From Burkholderiaceae bacterium (GTDB taxonomy: Bacteria; Pseudomonadota; Gammaproteobacteria; Burkholderiales; Burkholderiaceae), in NCBI GenBank assembly GCA_030151165.1, contig JASLEM010000228.1, positions 1 through 5,067 of the forward strand: a stretch of DNA of 5,067 nucleotides, written 5' to 3'. The first letter of the stretch is position 1. Each line of letters begins with the position of its first letter. A program made the translations under genes and the position numbers. Below the pieces are notes generated by a model. The model was not told the DNA's origin. It searched no databases and saw nothing but the letters and a program-made list of their open reading frames with translations. This document shows, piece by piece, positions 1 through 5,067 of the stretch.

Positions 1-19
1 CGAGTTCGGGAGAAGACAT
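1..19 (-). CDS. Possible 5' end of an unidentified minus-strand gene (6 codons visible)
   Basis: On the minus strand an ATG at 19-17 opens a frame reading MSSPEL before the window edge. Upstream of it, TTGCGG (complement of 48-53), a 16-nt spacer and TAAGCT (complement of 26-31) could form a weak promoter. TAAGCT ends 6 nt before the ATG, the same spacing as the TAAAAT box before yqgE. Six codons cannot identify a product. A competing reading is that a plus-strand gene ends here, because one plus frame runs from the window edge to a TAG at 30-32. The call is tentative. Confidence 0.2.
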
Positions 20-50
20 GCCGCCAGCTTAGCCGAGCCACCGCGATCCG

Positions 51-68
51 CAAGACCGCGCGGCCTTG
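51..68 (-). terminator. GC-rich stem-loop downstream of phrB, candidate terminator without U-tract
   Basis: Read on the minus strand, CAAGGCC-GCGC-GGTCTTG can fold as RNA into a 7-bp stem with a GCGC tetraloop, including one G-U pair. On the plus strand the same site has an A-C mismatch, so it folds better as phrB-sense RNA. It begins 30 nt after the phrB stop codon. No run of U follows, so it is not a canonical intrinsic terminator. It could be a weak terminator, a 3'-end stabilising hairpin or chance. Confidence 0.3.
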
Positions 69-98
69 ACAACGACCGCCACGCGCATTTGCCTCGAT

Positions 99-1694
99 TT
101 ACGCCCCTTTTGCCGCGGTCGGCCGCCCCTTGCCCTTGGCCTTGAACCGCGCCAGCGTCTTCTCGCGCGCCAGGTCGTGGTCGACCACCGGGCGCGGATA
201 GTCGCGGTCGAGGACGACCTTGGCCGCCGCCAGCTCGTCCGGCTTGGCCAGCCACGGCGCGTGGATCGCCTTGCCCTGCAGCGCGGCCAGCTCGGGCACC
301 CAGCGGCGGATGAAGGCGCCCTGCGGGTCGAAGCGCTCGCTCTGCGTCACCGGGTTGAAGATGCGGAACCAGGGCTGCGCGTCGGTGCCGGTCGAGGCGG
401 CCCATTGCCAGCCGCCGTTGTTGGAGGCCAGCTCGAAGTCGTTCAGGTGCCGCGCGAAGTAGGCCTCGCCGCGTTGCCACGAGATGCCCAGGTCCTTGGT
501 CAGGAAGCTGGCCGTGATCATGCGCAGCCGGTTGTGCATGTAGCCGGTCGCGTTGATCTGGCGCATGCCGGCGTCGACCAGCGGGTAGCCGGTGCGGCCT
601 TCGCACCAGGCGGCGAAATGCGCTTCCGCGGCGGCGCCGCTTTCCCAGCGCAGGTCGTCGCAATCGGCGCGGTAGGCGTGCGCGACGACGTGCGGATGGT
701 GGTGCAGCACCTGGTGGTAGAAATCGCGCCAGACGAGCTCCGACAGCCACGTCTGCGCGCCCTTGCTGCCGCCCTCGACGCGCTGCGTGGCGAGCGTGAC
801 GAGGCGGCGGATCGACAGCGTGCCGAAGCGCAGGTGGACGCCGAGGTGGCTGGGGCCGGGCTTCGCGGGGAAGTCGCGCGTGTCGTCGTAGTCGTCGATG
901 CGGTCGAGGAATTCGTCGAGCAGCTCGTCGCCGCCGGTCTCGCCGGGGCGCAGGCCGGGGTCGTCGAGCGCATTGGTCGCGCGGGCCTCGAAGCCGAACT
1001 CCTCGAGCGCCGGCACCGGCGCGCCGTCCTTCCACGGGGACTTCAGCGCCGCGGGCAGGGCGGCGAGCGCGTGGCCGTTGATGTCGCTCGGGGCCGCGCC
1101 CAGCAGCGCGGGGTGCGCGTGCAGCGCCTTCAGCCAGGCGTTCTTGTAGGGCGTGAAGACGCCGTACGGCGTGCCGCCGCCGGTCAGGATCTCGTCGCGC
1201 TCGAAGACCACGTGATCCTTGCCGGTGCGCAGCCGGCGGCCGTCGGCTGCGAGCGCCTCGCCCACGCGCGCGTCCCGCGCGAGCGCGGCGGGGTCGTCGT
1301 CGTGGTGGGCGAAGACGGCCTGGACGTCGAGCGCCGCGGCCAGGCGCGGGATTTCGTCGACCGGGTCGGCGTGGCGCACGATCAGCTGCACCTTCGCGCC
1401 GCTGCCCGACGCCTTCGCGAGCGCCGCCAGCCGGGCGTCGAGGTCGGCGAGGCTGTCGCGGATGAAGGCGACGCGGCGGTCGCGCGGCGGCAGACCGTGC
1501 AGGATGGTGCTGTCGAGCACGAAGACGCACCAGACGGCGTCGGCGTCGCGCAGCGCGCGCGCCAGCGCGGGGTGGTCGCCGGTGCGCAGGTCGCGCCGGA
1601 ACCAGACCAGCGCGCGCTCGTGGCGGCGCGCCGGTTCGTGCGATTCGCGGGCCGCGCCGGCGCCGCGGGAGGGATTGCGGGGTTTGATCACCAT
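99..1694 (-). CDS. phrB: Deoxyribodipyrimidine photolyase (class I CPD photolyase)
   Basis: This 531-residue flavoprotein should use blue or near-UV light to split cyclobutane pyrimidine dimers in DNA, in the cytoplasm. The N-terminal antenna-domain motif LVWFRRDLR is at 29-37 and the linker motif VFTPYKNAWLK at 179-189. The C-terminal FAD/DNA-binding domain has WLSELVWRDFY at 316-326, EGRTGYPLVDAGMRQ at 365-379, MHNRLRMITASFLTKDLG at 386-403 and NNGGWQWAASTGTD at 425-438. These match E. coli PhrB closely. The electron-transfer Trp triad appears intact as W350, W406 and W429, corresponding to E. coli W306, W359 and W382. N425 matches the flavin-facing Asn. Compared with E. coli PhrB there are about 24 extra N-terminal residues rich in Arg, Ala and Pro, and a basic Lys/Gly C-terminal tail. 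The start at 1694 is the only ATG before the domain; the next codon is GTG. Antenna ligands look changed: the pair matching E. coli N108/E109 (numbered without Met1) is A136/A137. It is divergent from yqgE and probably separately transcribed. Confidence 0.96.
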   Translation of the reverse strand: MVIKPRNPSRGAGAARESHEPARRHERALVWFRRDLRTGDHPALARALRDADAVWCVFVLDSTILHGLPPRDRRVAFIRDSLADLDARLAALAKASGSGAKVQLIVRHADPVDEIPRLAAALDVQAVFAHHDDDPAALARDARVGEALAADGRRLRTGKDHVVFERDEILTGGGTPYGVFTPYKNAWLKALHAHPALLGAAPSDINGHALAALPAALKSPWKDGAPVPALEEFGFEARATNALDDPGLRPGETGGDELLDEFLDRIDDYDDTRDFPAKPGPSHLGVHLRFGTLSIRRLVTLATQRVEGGSKGAQTWLSELVWRDFYHQVLHHHPHVVAHAYRADCDDLRWESGAAAEAHFAAWCEGRTGYPLVDAGMRQINATGYMHNRLRMITASFLTKDLGISWQRGEAYFARHLNDFELASNNGGWQWAASTGTDAQPWFRIFNPVTQSERFDPQGAFIRRWVPELAALQGKAIHAPWLAKPDELAAAKVVLDRDYPRPVVDHDLAREKTLARFKAKGKGRPTAAKGA

Positions 1695-1702
1695 GGCGGC
1701 CG

Positions 1703-1708
1703 ATTGTG
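1703..1708 (-). promoter_or_regulatory. Candidate -10 box for phrB
   Basis: On the minus strand this reads CACAAT, matching 4 of 6 bases of TATAAT, including the A at position 2 and the final T. It ends 8 nt before the phrB ATG, so a start site at usual spacing would lie at most a few bases from the start codon. No good -35 box is visible and no Shine-Dalgarno precedes the ATG. The support is weak and rests on position. Confidence 0.25.
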
Positions 1709-1723
1709 GGCCCGCCGCTGCCC

Positions 1724-1729
1724 TAAAAT
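1724..1729 (+). promoter_or_regulatory. TAAAAT -10 box for the yqgE-ruvX-pyr operon, probable leaderless start
   Basis: TAAAAT matches 5 of 6 bases of the sigma-70 -10 consensus and stands out as an A/T patch in very GC-rich DNA. Only 6 bases separate it from the yqgE ATG at 1736, so transcription would begin at or next to the A of the ATG. There is no Shine-Dalgarno before that ATG, which agrees with a leaderless mRNA. At 17-bp spacing the -35 position (1701-1706) reads CGATTG, a poor match. The box is visible in the sequence; its use as a promoter is inferred. Confidence 0.55.
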
Positions 1730-1735
1730 CGCCGC

Positions 1736-2311
1736 ATGGCTTCCGACCCGATCAACCTGACCAACCAGTTCCTCATCGCGATGCCGGGGATGGTCGACGA
1801 GGCGTTCTCCGGCGCCGTCGTCTACCTGTGCGAGCACAGCGAGAAGGGCGCGCTGGGCCTGATGATCAACAAGCCGGTCGACATCCGCCTGCGCAACCTG
1901 TTCGAGAAGGTCGACCTCACGCTGTCCAGCGACGACCTCGGCGAGCAGCCCGTGTTCTACGGCGGCCCGGTGCAGACCGAGCGCGGCTTCGTGCTGCACG
2001 AGCGCGAGGACGGCGCGCTGCAGTACAGCTCGACGCTGTCGGTGCCCGGCGGCCTCGAGATGACGACCAGCAAGGACGTGCTCGAGGCCATGGCCCACGG
2101 CAACGGCCCGCGCCGCGTGCTCGTGACGCTCGGCTACAGCGGCTGGGCCACCGGCCAGCTCGAGGAGGAGCTGGGCCGCAACGGCTGGCTCAACGTCGAC
2201 GCCGCGCCCGAGATCATCTTCGACACGCCGATCGAACAACGCTACGAACGCGCGCTCGCGCTGCTGGGCGTCGATCCGCGCATGCTCAGCCAGGAGGCCG
2301 GGCACGCATGA
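1736..2311 (+). CDS. yqgE: YqgE/AlgH family protein
   Basis: This 191-residue soluble protein belongs to the UPF0301 (YqgE/AlgH) family, whose biochemical role is not established. In Pseudomonas aeruginosa the homologue AlgH was linked to alginate regulation. E. coli YqgE is of similar length. Family blocks are clear: an N-terminal block from FLIAMPGM (12-19) through AVVYLCEHS (27-35) to GALGLMINKP (38-47), then VFYGGPVQTERGFVLH (73-88), and LGYSGWATGQLEEEL (132-146) followed by NGWL (149-152). No signal peptide or membrane segment is seen. The ATG at 1736 gives the usual family N-terminus (NLTNQFLIAMPGM). It has no Shine-Dalgarno and sits 6 nt after TAAAAT. It overlaps ruvX by 4 nt (ATGA), and the yqgE-ruvX pairing is very common in proteobacteria. 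Confidence 0.95.
   Translation: MASDPINLTNQFLIAMPGMVDEAFSGAVVYLCEHSEKGALGLMINKPVDIRLRNLFEKVDLTLSSDDLGEQPVFYGGPVQTERGFVLHEREDGALQYSSTLSVPGGLEMTTSKDVLEAMAHGNGPRRVLVTLGYSGWATGQLEEELGRNGWLNVDAAPEIIFDTPIEQRYERALALLGVDPRMLSQEAGHA
2292..2297 (+). promoter_or_regulatory. Strong Shine-Dalgarno for ruvX
   Basis: AGGAGG lies inside the last codons of yqgE, 10 nt before the ruvX ATG at 2308. It supports the ATG start, which is the only usable start codon just before the RNase H-like domain. Confidence 0.75.
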
Positions 2312-2715
2312 CGGCAGCGACAGGGGCTCGCGCCGTCCGGTCGTTCCTCGCCTTCGATTTCGGAACCCGGCGCGTCGGCGTCGCGACCGGCAACAGCCTG
2401 ATGAAGACGGCCCAGCCGCTGCGCACGGTGGCGCTCGAGGGCGAGGCGCGCTTCAAGGCGATCGAGGCGCTGGTCAAGGAGTGGACGCCGGACGCGCTCG
2501 TGGTCGGCGTCCCGTTCCACCCCGACGGCGCCGAGCACGAGAATACGGTGCGCGCGCGCCGCTTCGGCCGCCAGCTGCACGGACGCTTCCGGCTCGCGGT
2601 GCACGAGGTCGACGAGCGCTACACGACCGTCGATGCCGAAGCCGACGGGGCGCGCGATGCGGATGCCGCCGCCGCGGCCTTGATACTCGAACAGTTTTTC
2701 CGGGAACACGAATGA
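2308..2715 (+). CDS. ruvX: Putative pre-16S rRNA nuclease / Holliday junction resolvase-like protein RuvX (YqgF)
   Basis: This 135-residue protein has the RNase H-like fold of the YqgF/RuvX family. E. coli YqgF acts in maturation of the 16S rRNA 5' end, and Holliday-junction resolvase activity has also been proposed for the family. The first beta strand [16 protein letters not shown] (13-28) carries the first acidic catalytic residue, D17. The core continues with [17 protein letters not shown] (58-74). The second acidic residue is E103 in VDERYTT (101-107), and the third is D119 just before the Ala-rich final helix and LILEQFF (125-131). All three match E. coli YqgF. The loop between E103 and D119 is about ten residues shorter than in E. 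coli, a shortened form I associate with Comamonadaceae-type sequences from memory. The start is set by AGGAGG and by the 4-nt overlap with yqgE. Its stop overlaps the pyrR start as ATGA. It is a housekeeping gene in the pyr operon with no obvious metabolic tie. Confidence 0.93.
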   Translation: MTAATGARAVRSFLAFDFGTRRVGVATGNSLMKTAQPLRTVALEGEARFKAIEALVKEWTPDALVVGVPFHPDGAEHENTVRARRFGRQLHGRFRLAVHEVDERYTTVDAEADGARDADAAAAALILEQFFREHE

Positions 2716-3215
2716 CCAACTTATCGCTCGACGCCGAGGCGTTGTACGGCGAGCTGCGGACGGGCGTGTCGCGCCTGCTGACGCCCACGACGGTGCTCGT
2801 GGGCATCTGGTCGGGCGGCGCCTGGCTGGCCGAACGCCTCGCCGCCGACCTCAAGACGGCGCAACCCTGCGGCACGATCTCCAGCACGATGCACCGCGAC
2901 GACTTCGGCGAGCGCGGCCTCGGCTCGTCGGAAGGCGCGACCGCGCTGCCGTTCGAGATCGACGGCGCGCACGTGCTGCTGATCGACGACGTGATCTACA
3001 CCGGCCGCACGATCCGCGCGGTCGTCAACGAGCTGTTCGACTACGGCCGGCCCGCGTCGGTCGACCTCGCGGTGCTGGTCGACCGCGGCGGCCGCGAGCT
3101 GCCGATCGCGCCGGTCTTCGCCGCCGCGAAGCTGGCGCTGCCGGCCGCGCAGAAGCTGTCGCTCGCGCGCGAGCACGACGGCCGATTCACCTTCGCCGTC
3201 AAGGAGGCCCACTGA
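2712..3215 (+). CDS. pyrR: Pyrimidine operon regulator / uracil phosphoribosyltransferase PyrR
   Basis: This 167-residue type I phosphoribosyltransferase-fold protein is about the usual PyrR length. In Bacillus, PyrR binds pyr mRNA in response to UMP/UTP and also makes UMP from uracil and PRPP. The PRPP-binding loop is clear at 88-100 ([13 protein letters not shown], acidic pair D92/D93). The N-terminal [15 protein letters not shown] (30-44) matches the family's GI...G..LA.RL segment. HRDDFGERG (61-69) corresponds to the family YRDD motif with His in place of Tyr. [15 protein letters not shown] (118-132) is also typical. The C-terminal part ([22 protein letters not shown]) is of the proteobacterial kind rather than the Bacillus kind. 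It starts at an ATGA overlap with ruvX behind only a weak GGGAA Shine-Dalgarno. A rare TTA codon (codon 4) lies near the start. No leader or attenuator space exists upstream in this cluster, so regulation by classical attenuation here is doubtful. It could act translationally, on another transcript, or mainly as an enzyme. Confidence 0.92.
   Translation: MTNLSLDAEALYGELRTGVSRLLTPTTVLVGIWSGGAWLAERLAADLKTAQPCGTISSTMHRDDFGERGLGSSEGATALPFEIDGAHVLLIDDVIYTGRTIRAVVNELFDYGRPASVDLAVLVDRGGRELPIAPVFAAAKLALPAAQKLSLAREHDGRFTFAVKEAH
2783..2804 (+). other. Perfect 8-bp stem with 6-nt loop inside pyrR
   Basis: GCCCACGA and TCGTGGGC are exact reverse complements separated by CGGTGC. They form a strong hairpin in the mRNA, covering pyrR codons 24 to 31 and starting about 70 nt after the pyrR start codon. 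The loop resembles the CNGNGA hexaloop of Bacillus PyrR-binding RNAs at C, G and G but ends in C instead of A, and the stem bases next to the loop do not match that consensus. The hairpin is certain as a sequence; any function is speculative. Confidence 0.3.
3201..3207 (+). promoter_or_regulatory. Strong Shine-Dalgarno for pyrB
   Basis: AAGGAGG lies in the last codons of pyrR, 7 nt before the pyrB ATG at 3215. It fixes the pyrB start and predicts efficient initiation, compared with the weak GGGAA sites before pyrR and the downstream pyrX. Confidence 0.8.
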
Positions 3216-4177
3216 TGCTCGCGCGACGAAATCCCCAGCTCAACGCCCATGGCGAGCTGATCCACCTGCTGTCGATCGAAGGCCTGCCGCGCGCGGTGCT
3301 GACGCAGATCCTGGACACCGCCGGCACGTTCCTGTCCGTCAACGACCGGGACGTGAAGAAGGTGCCGCTGCTGCGCGGCAAGAGCGTGTTCAACCTGTTC
3401 TTCGAGAACTCGACGCGCACGCGCACCACGTTCGAGATCGCGGCCAAGCGGCTGTCGGCCGACGTGATCAACCTCGACATCGCGAAGTCCTCGGCGTCCA
3501 AGGGCGAGAGCCTGCTCGACACCATCGCCAACCTGTCGGCGATGCACGCGGACATGTTCGTCGTGCGCCACAGCGAGTCGGGCGCGCCGTACCTGATCGC
3601 GCGCCACTGCGCGCCGCACGTGCATGTCGTCAACGCCGGCGACGGCCGCCATGCGCATCCGACGCAGGCGCTGCTCGACATGTACACGATCCGCCACTAC
3701 AAGAAATCGTTCAACGAGCTGACGGTGGCGATCGTCGGCGACATCGTGCACTCGCGCGTCGCGCGCTCCGACATCCACGCCCTCACCACGCTCGGCGTGC
3801 CCGAGATCCGCGCCGTCGGCCCGAAGACCCTCGTGCCGGGCGACCTGCGCGACATGGGCGTGCGCGTGTGCCACGACATGCGCGAAGGCGTGAAGGACGC
3901 CGACGTCGTCATCATGCTGCGCCTGCAGAACGAGCGCATGGCCGGCGCGATGCTGCCGAGCGCGAGCGAATACTTCCGCAGCTACGGCCTGACCGAGGAC
4001 ATGCTGGCGCTCGCGAAGCCGGACGCGATCGTGATGCACCCGGGGCCGATCAACCGCGGCGTCGAGATCGACTCCCGCGTCGCCGACGGATCGCACAGCG
4101 TGATCCTGCCGCAGGTCACGTTCGGCATCGCCGTGCGCATGGCCGTGATGTCCATTCTTGCCGGGAACGACGCATGA
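3215..4177 (+). CDS. pyrB: Aspartate carbamoyltransferase catalytic subunit
   Basis: This 320-residue cytoplasmic enzyme joins carbamoyl phosphate and L-aspartate to give N-carbamoyl-L-aspartate, the committed step of de novo UMP synthesis. The carbamoyl-phosphate site [12 protein letters not shown] is at 63-74. The active-site loop SASKGES at 93-99 includes K96. [17 protein letters not shown] (143-159) holds the conserved HPTQ, and HSRVARS is at 179-185. The aspartate-binding RLQNERMAG is at 236-244 and [11 protein letters not shown] at 275-285. All expected catalytic segments are present. The N-terminus has about a dozen extra residues over B. subtilis PyrB. They include [18 protein letters not shown] (9-26), which resembles the Pseudomonas enzyme whose N-terminal extension is tied to nucleotide inhibition. 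No pyrI is seen; instead a dead dihydroorotase follows with a 4-nt ATGA overlap, as in Pseudomonas. That suggests a large PyrB-PyrX complex. The start is set by AAGGAGG and the 1-nt overlap with pyrR. Confidence 0.97.
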   Translation: MLARRNPQLNAHGELIHLLSIEGLPRAVLTQILDTAGTFLSVNDRDVKKVPLLRGKSVFNLFFENSTRTRTTFEIAAKRLSADVINLDIAKSSASKGESLLDTIANLSAMHADMFVVRHSESGAPYLIARHCAPHVHVVNAGDGRHAHPTQALLDMYTIRHYKKSFNELTVAIVGDIVHSRVARSDIHALTTLGVPEIRAVGPKTLVPGDLRDMGVRVCHDMREGVKDADVVIMLRLQNERMAGAMLPSASEYFRSYGLTEDMLALAKPDAIVMHPGPINRGVEIDSRVADGSHSVILPQVTFGIAVRMAVMSILAGNDA

Positions 4178-5067
4178 AGATTCTCATCCGCAACGGCCGG
4201 GTCGTCGACCCCGCCAGCGGCCGCGACGAGGCCGCCGACGTCGCGGTCGCCGCCGGCCGCATCGTCGCCATCGGCAACGTGCCCGCCGACTTCGCGCCCG
4301 AGCGCACCATCGAGGCCGACGGCTGCGTCGTCGCGCCGGGGCTGGTCGATCTGTCCGCGCAACTGCGCGAGCCGGGACCGGGCATGCTCGAGAGCGAGCT
4401 CGCCGCGGCCGCCGCCGGCGGCGTGACGAGCCTCGTCTGCCCGCCCGACACCGACCCGCCGCTCGACGAGCCGGGCCTGGTCGACATGCTCAAGTTCCGC
4501 GCCCGCAAGCTGAGCCGCTGCCGCCTGTTCCCGCTCGGCGCGCTCACGCAGCAGCTCGCCGGCAAGGAGCTCACCGAGATGCTCGCGCTGACCGAGGCCG
4601 GCTGCGTCGGCTTCTCGCAGGCCGAGGCGCCGATGCACGACAACCTCACGCTGATGCGCGCGATGCAGTACGCGAGCACGAGCGGCTACGCCGTGTGGCT
4701 GCGGCCGCAGGAGCGCTCGCTGAGTGGCGGCGTCGCGGCCAGCGGCGCCGTCGCGACGCGGCTCGGGCTGTCGGGCGTGTCGGTCGCGGCGGAGACGATC
4801 GCGCTGCACACCATCCTCGAGCTGATGCGCGCGACGGGCGCGCGCGTGCACCTGTGCCGGTTGTCGAGCGCCGCGGGCGTCGAGCTCGTGCGCCGCGCGA
4901 AGGCCGAAGGCCTGCCCGTCACGGCGGACGTCAGCATCAACTCGCTGCACCTGACCGACGTCGACATCGGCTACTTCAACTCGGACATGCGCCTGACGCC
5001 GCCGCTGCGCCAGGGCAAGGATCGCGACGCGCTGCGCGCCGGCCTCGCCGACGGCACGATCGACGCG
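4174..5067 (+). CDS. pyrX: Dihydroorotase-like protein lacking metal ligands (PyrX/PyrC'), 3' end outside window
   Basis: The 298 visible residues form an amidohydrolase-superfamily protein of the type I dihydroorotase lineage. Recognisable segments are [15 protein letters not shown] (54-68), [15 protein letters not shown] (82-96), VGFSQAEAP (145-153), [13 protein letters not shown] (196-208), [26 protein letters not shown] (225-250), TPPLR (275-279) and DGTIDA (293-298). Metal-binding positions are lost. The HxH of DLHVHLREPG is S61/Q63, the bridging Asp of FSDDG is replaced by QA (149-150), the His of the HAED motif is R177, and the second His of HICHVST is R229. The PHH region reads SINSLHL. 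The frame is intact and well conserved, so this is a maintained non-catalytic paralogue rather than a decayed gene. In Pseudomonas such proteins are needed to assemble active aspartate transcarbamoylase. Automatic annotation often calls it pyrC. It starts at the ATGA overlap with pyrB behind a weak GGGAA site. The final conserved Asp region lies beyond the window. Confidence 0.92.
   Translation, partial: MKILIRNGRVVDPASGRDEAADVAVAAGRIVAIGNVPADFAPERTIEADGCVVAPGLVDLSAQLREPGPGMLESELAAAAAGGVTSLVCPPDTDPPLDEPGLVDMLKFRARKLSRCRLFPLGALTQQLAGKELTEMLALTEAGCVGFSQAEAPMHDNLTLMRAMQYASTSGYAVWLRPQERSLSGGVAASGAVATRLGLSGVSVAAETIALHTILELMRATGARVHLCRLSSAAGVELVRRAKAEGLPVTADVSINSLHLTDVDIGYFNSDMRLTPPLRQGKDRDALRAGLADGTIDA

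Noticed and set aside
99..1735. A functional link between photolyase (pyrimidine dimers) and the pyrimidine synthesis operon
   Set aside because: The genes are divergent and act on unrelated chemistry. Apart from the shared short spacer nothing in the sequence ties them together.
66..1760. Long open plus-strand frame (564 codons) opposite phrB
   Set aside because: It lies wholly antisense to a clear photolyase, its translation is an Arg/Ala/Val/Gly-rich mix with no recognisable domain, and long antisense frames are expected in DNA this GC-rich.
1688..2305. Minus-strand open frame of 205 codons opposite yqgE
   Set aside because: It is antisense to a conserved YqgE frame and overlaps the phrB start and the intergenic promoter region, so it is a shadow.
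2680..2712. TTGATA (2680-2685) as a -35 box for an internal promoter before pyrR
   Set aside because: The hexamer matches TTGACA at 5 of 6 bases, but 16 to 19 nt downstream the sequence is GGGAACACG-like with no acceptable -10 box.
1219..2715. Reading ruvX as a 498-residue protein beginning inside phrB
   Set aside because: The part before 2308 is antisense to phrB and out of frame with yqgE. Only the last 135 residues match RuvX, and AGGAGG marks the ATG at 2308.
3041..4096. Minus-strand open frame of 351 codons opposite pyrR and pyrB
   Set aside because: It is antisense to pyrB, whose family motifs are unmistakable. The translation is low in complexity and shows no motif.
3982..4950. Minus-strand open frame of 322 codons opposite pyrB and pyrX
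   Set aside because: It is the complement of conserved coding sequence with strong G/C third positions, and no domain was recognised.
4174..5067. Calling the dihydroorotase-like gene a functional pyrC or a decayed pseudogene
   Set aside because: The metal ligands are missing, so it is not a normal enzyme, yet the frame is open and all structural motifs are kept, so it is not decaying.

Overview
The window is very GC-rich with strong G/C third-position bias. Its protein sequences and gene order (yqgE-ruvX-pyrR-pyrB-pyrX) point to a betaproteobacterium of the order Burkholderiales, perhaps the Comamonadaceae or the Rubrivivax/Leptothrix group. This assignment rests on remembered similarity and gene order, not on a search.

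Layout. Positions 1-98 are a short gap holding a GC-rich hairpin and possibly the first codons of another minus-strand gene. Positions 99-1694 (minus) encode a complete class I DNA photolyase. A 41-bp divergent spacer (1695-1735) separates it from a plus-strand cluster that runs to the end of the window. The cluster holds yqgE/algH (1736-2311), ruvX/yqgF (2308-2715), pyrR (2712-3215), pyrB (3215-4177) and a dihydroorotase-like gene cut off by the window edge (4174-5067).

How the genes work together. All five plus-strand genes overlap their neighbours, three times as ATGA and once as TGATG, so they look like one translationally coupled operon. A TAAAAT box ends 6 nt before the yqgE start and no Shine-Dalgarno precedes that start, which suggests a leaderless mRNA. 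pyrB and the last gene serve de novo pyrimidine synthesis. pyrR encodes a PRPP-binding pyrimidine regulator or uracil phosphoribosyltransferase. The last gene has lost every dihydroorotase metal ligand visible in the window, so it is almost certainly the non-catalytic partner (PyrX/PyrC') of a Pseudomonas-type aspartate transcarbamoylase. A true dihydroorotase must then be encoded elsewhere.

No mobile element, CRISPR array, tRNA or rRNA was seen, and I see no sign of a wholly new system. The points most worth a second look are the dead dihydroorotase, the apparent absence of a leader or attenuator in an operon that carries pyrR, a hairpin inside pyrR whose loop partly resembles the Bacillus PyrR-binding loop, and the compact, possibly leaderless divergent promoters.
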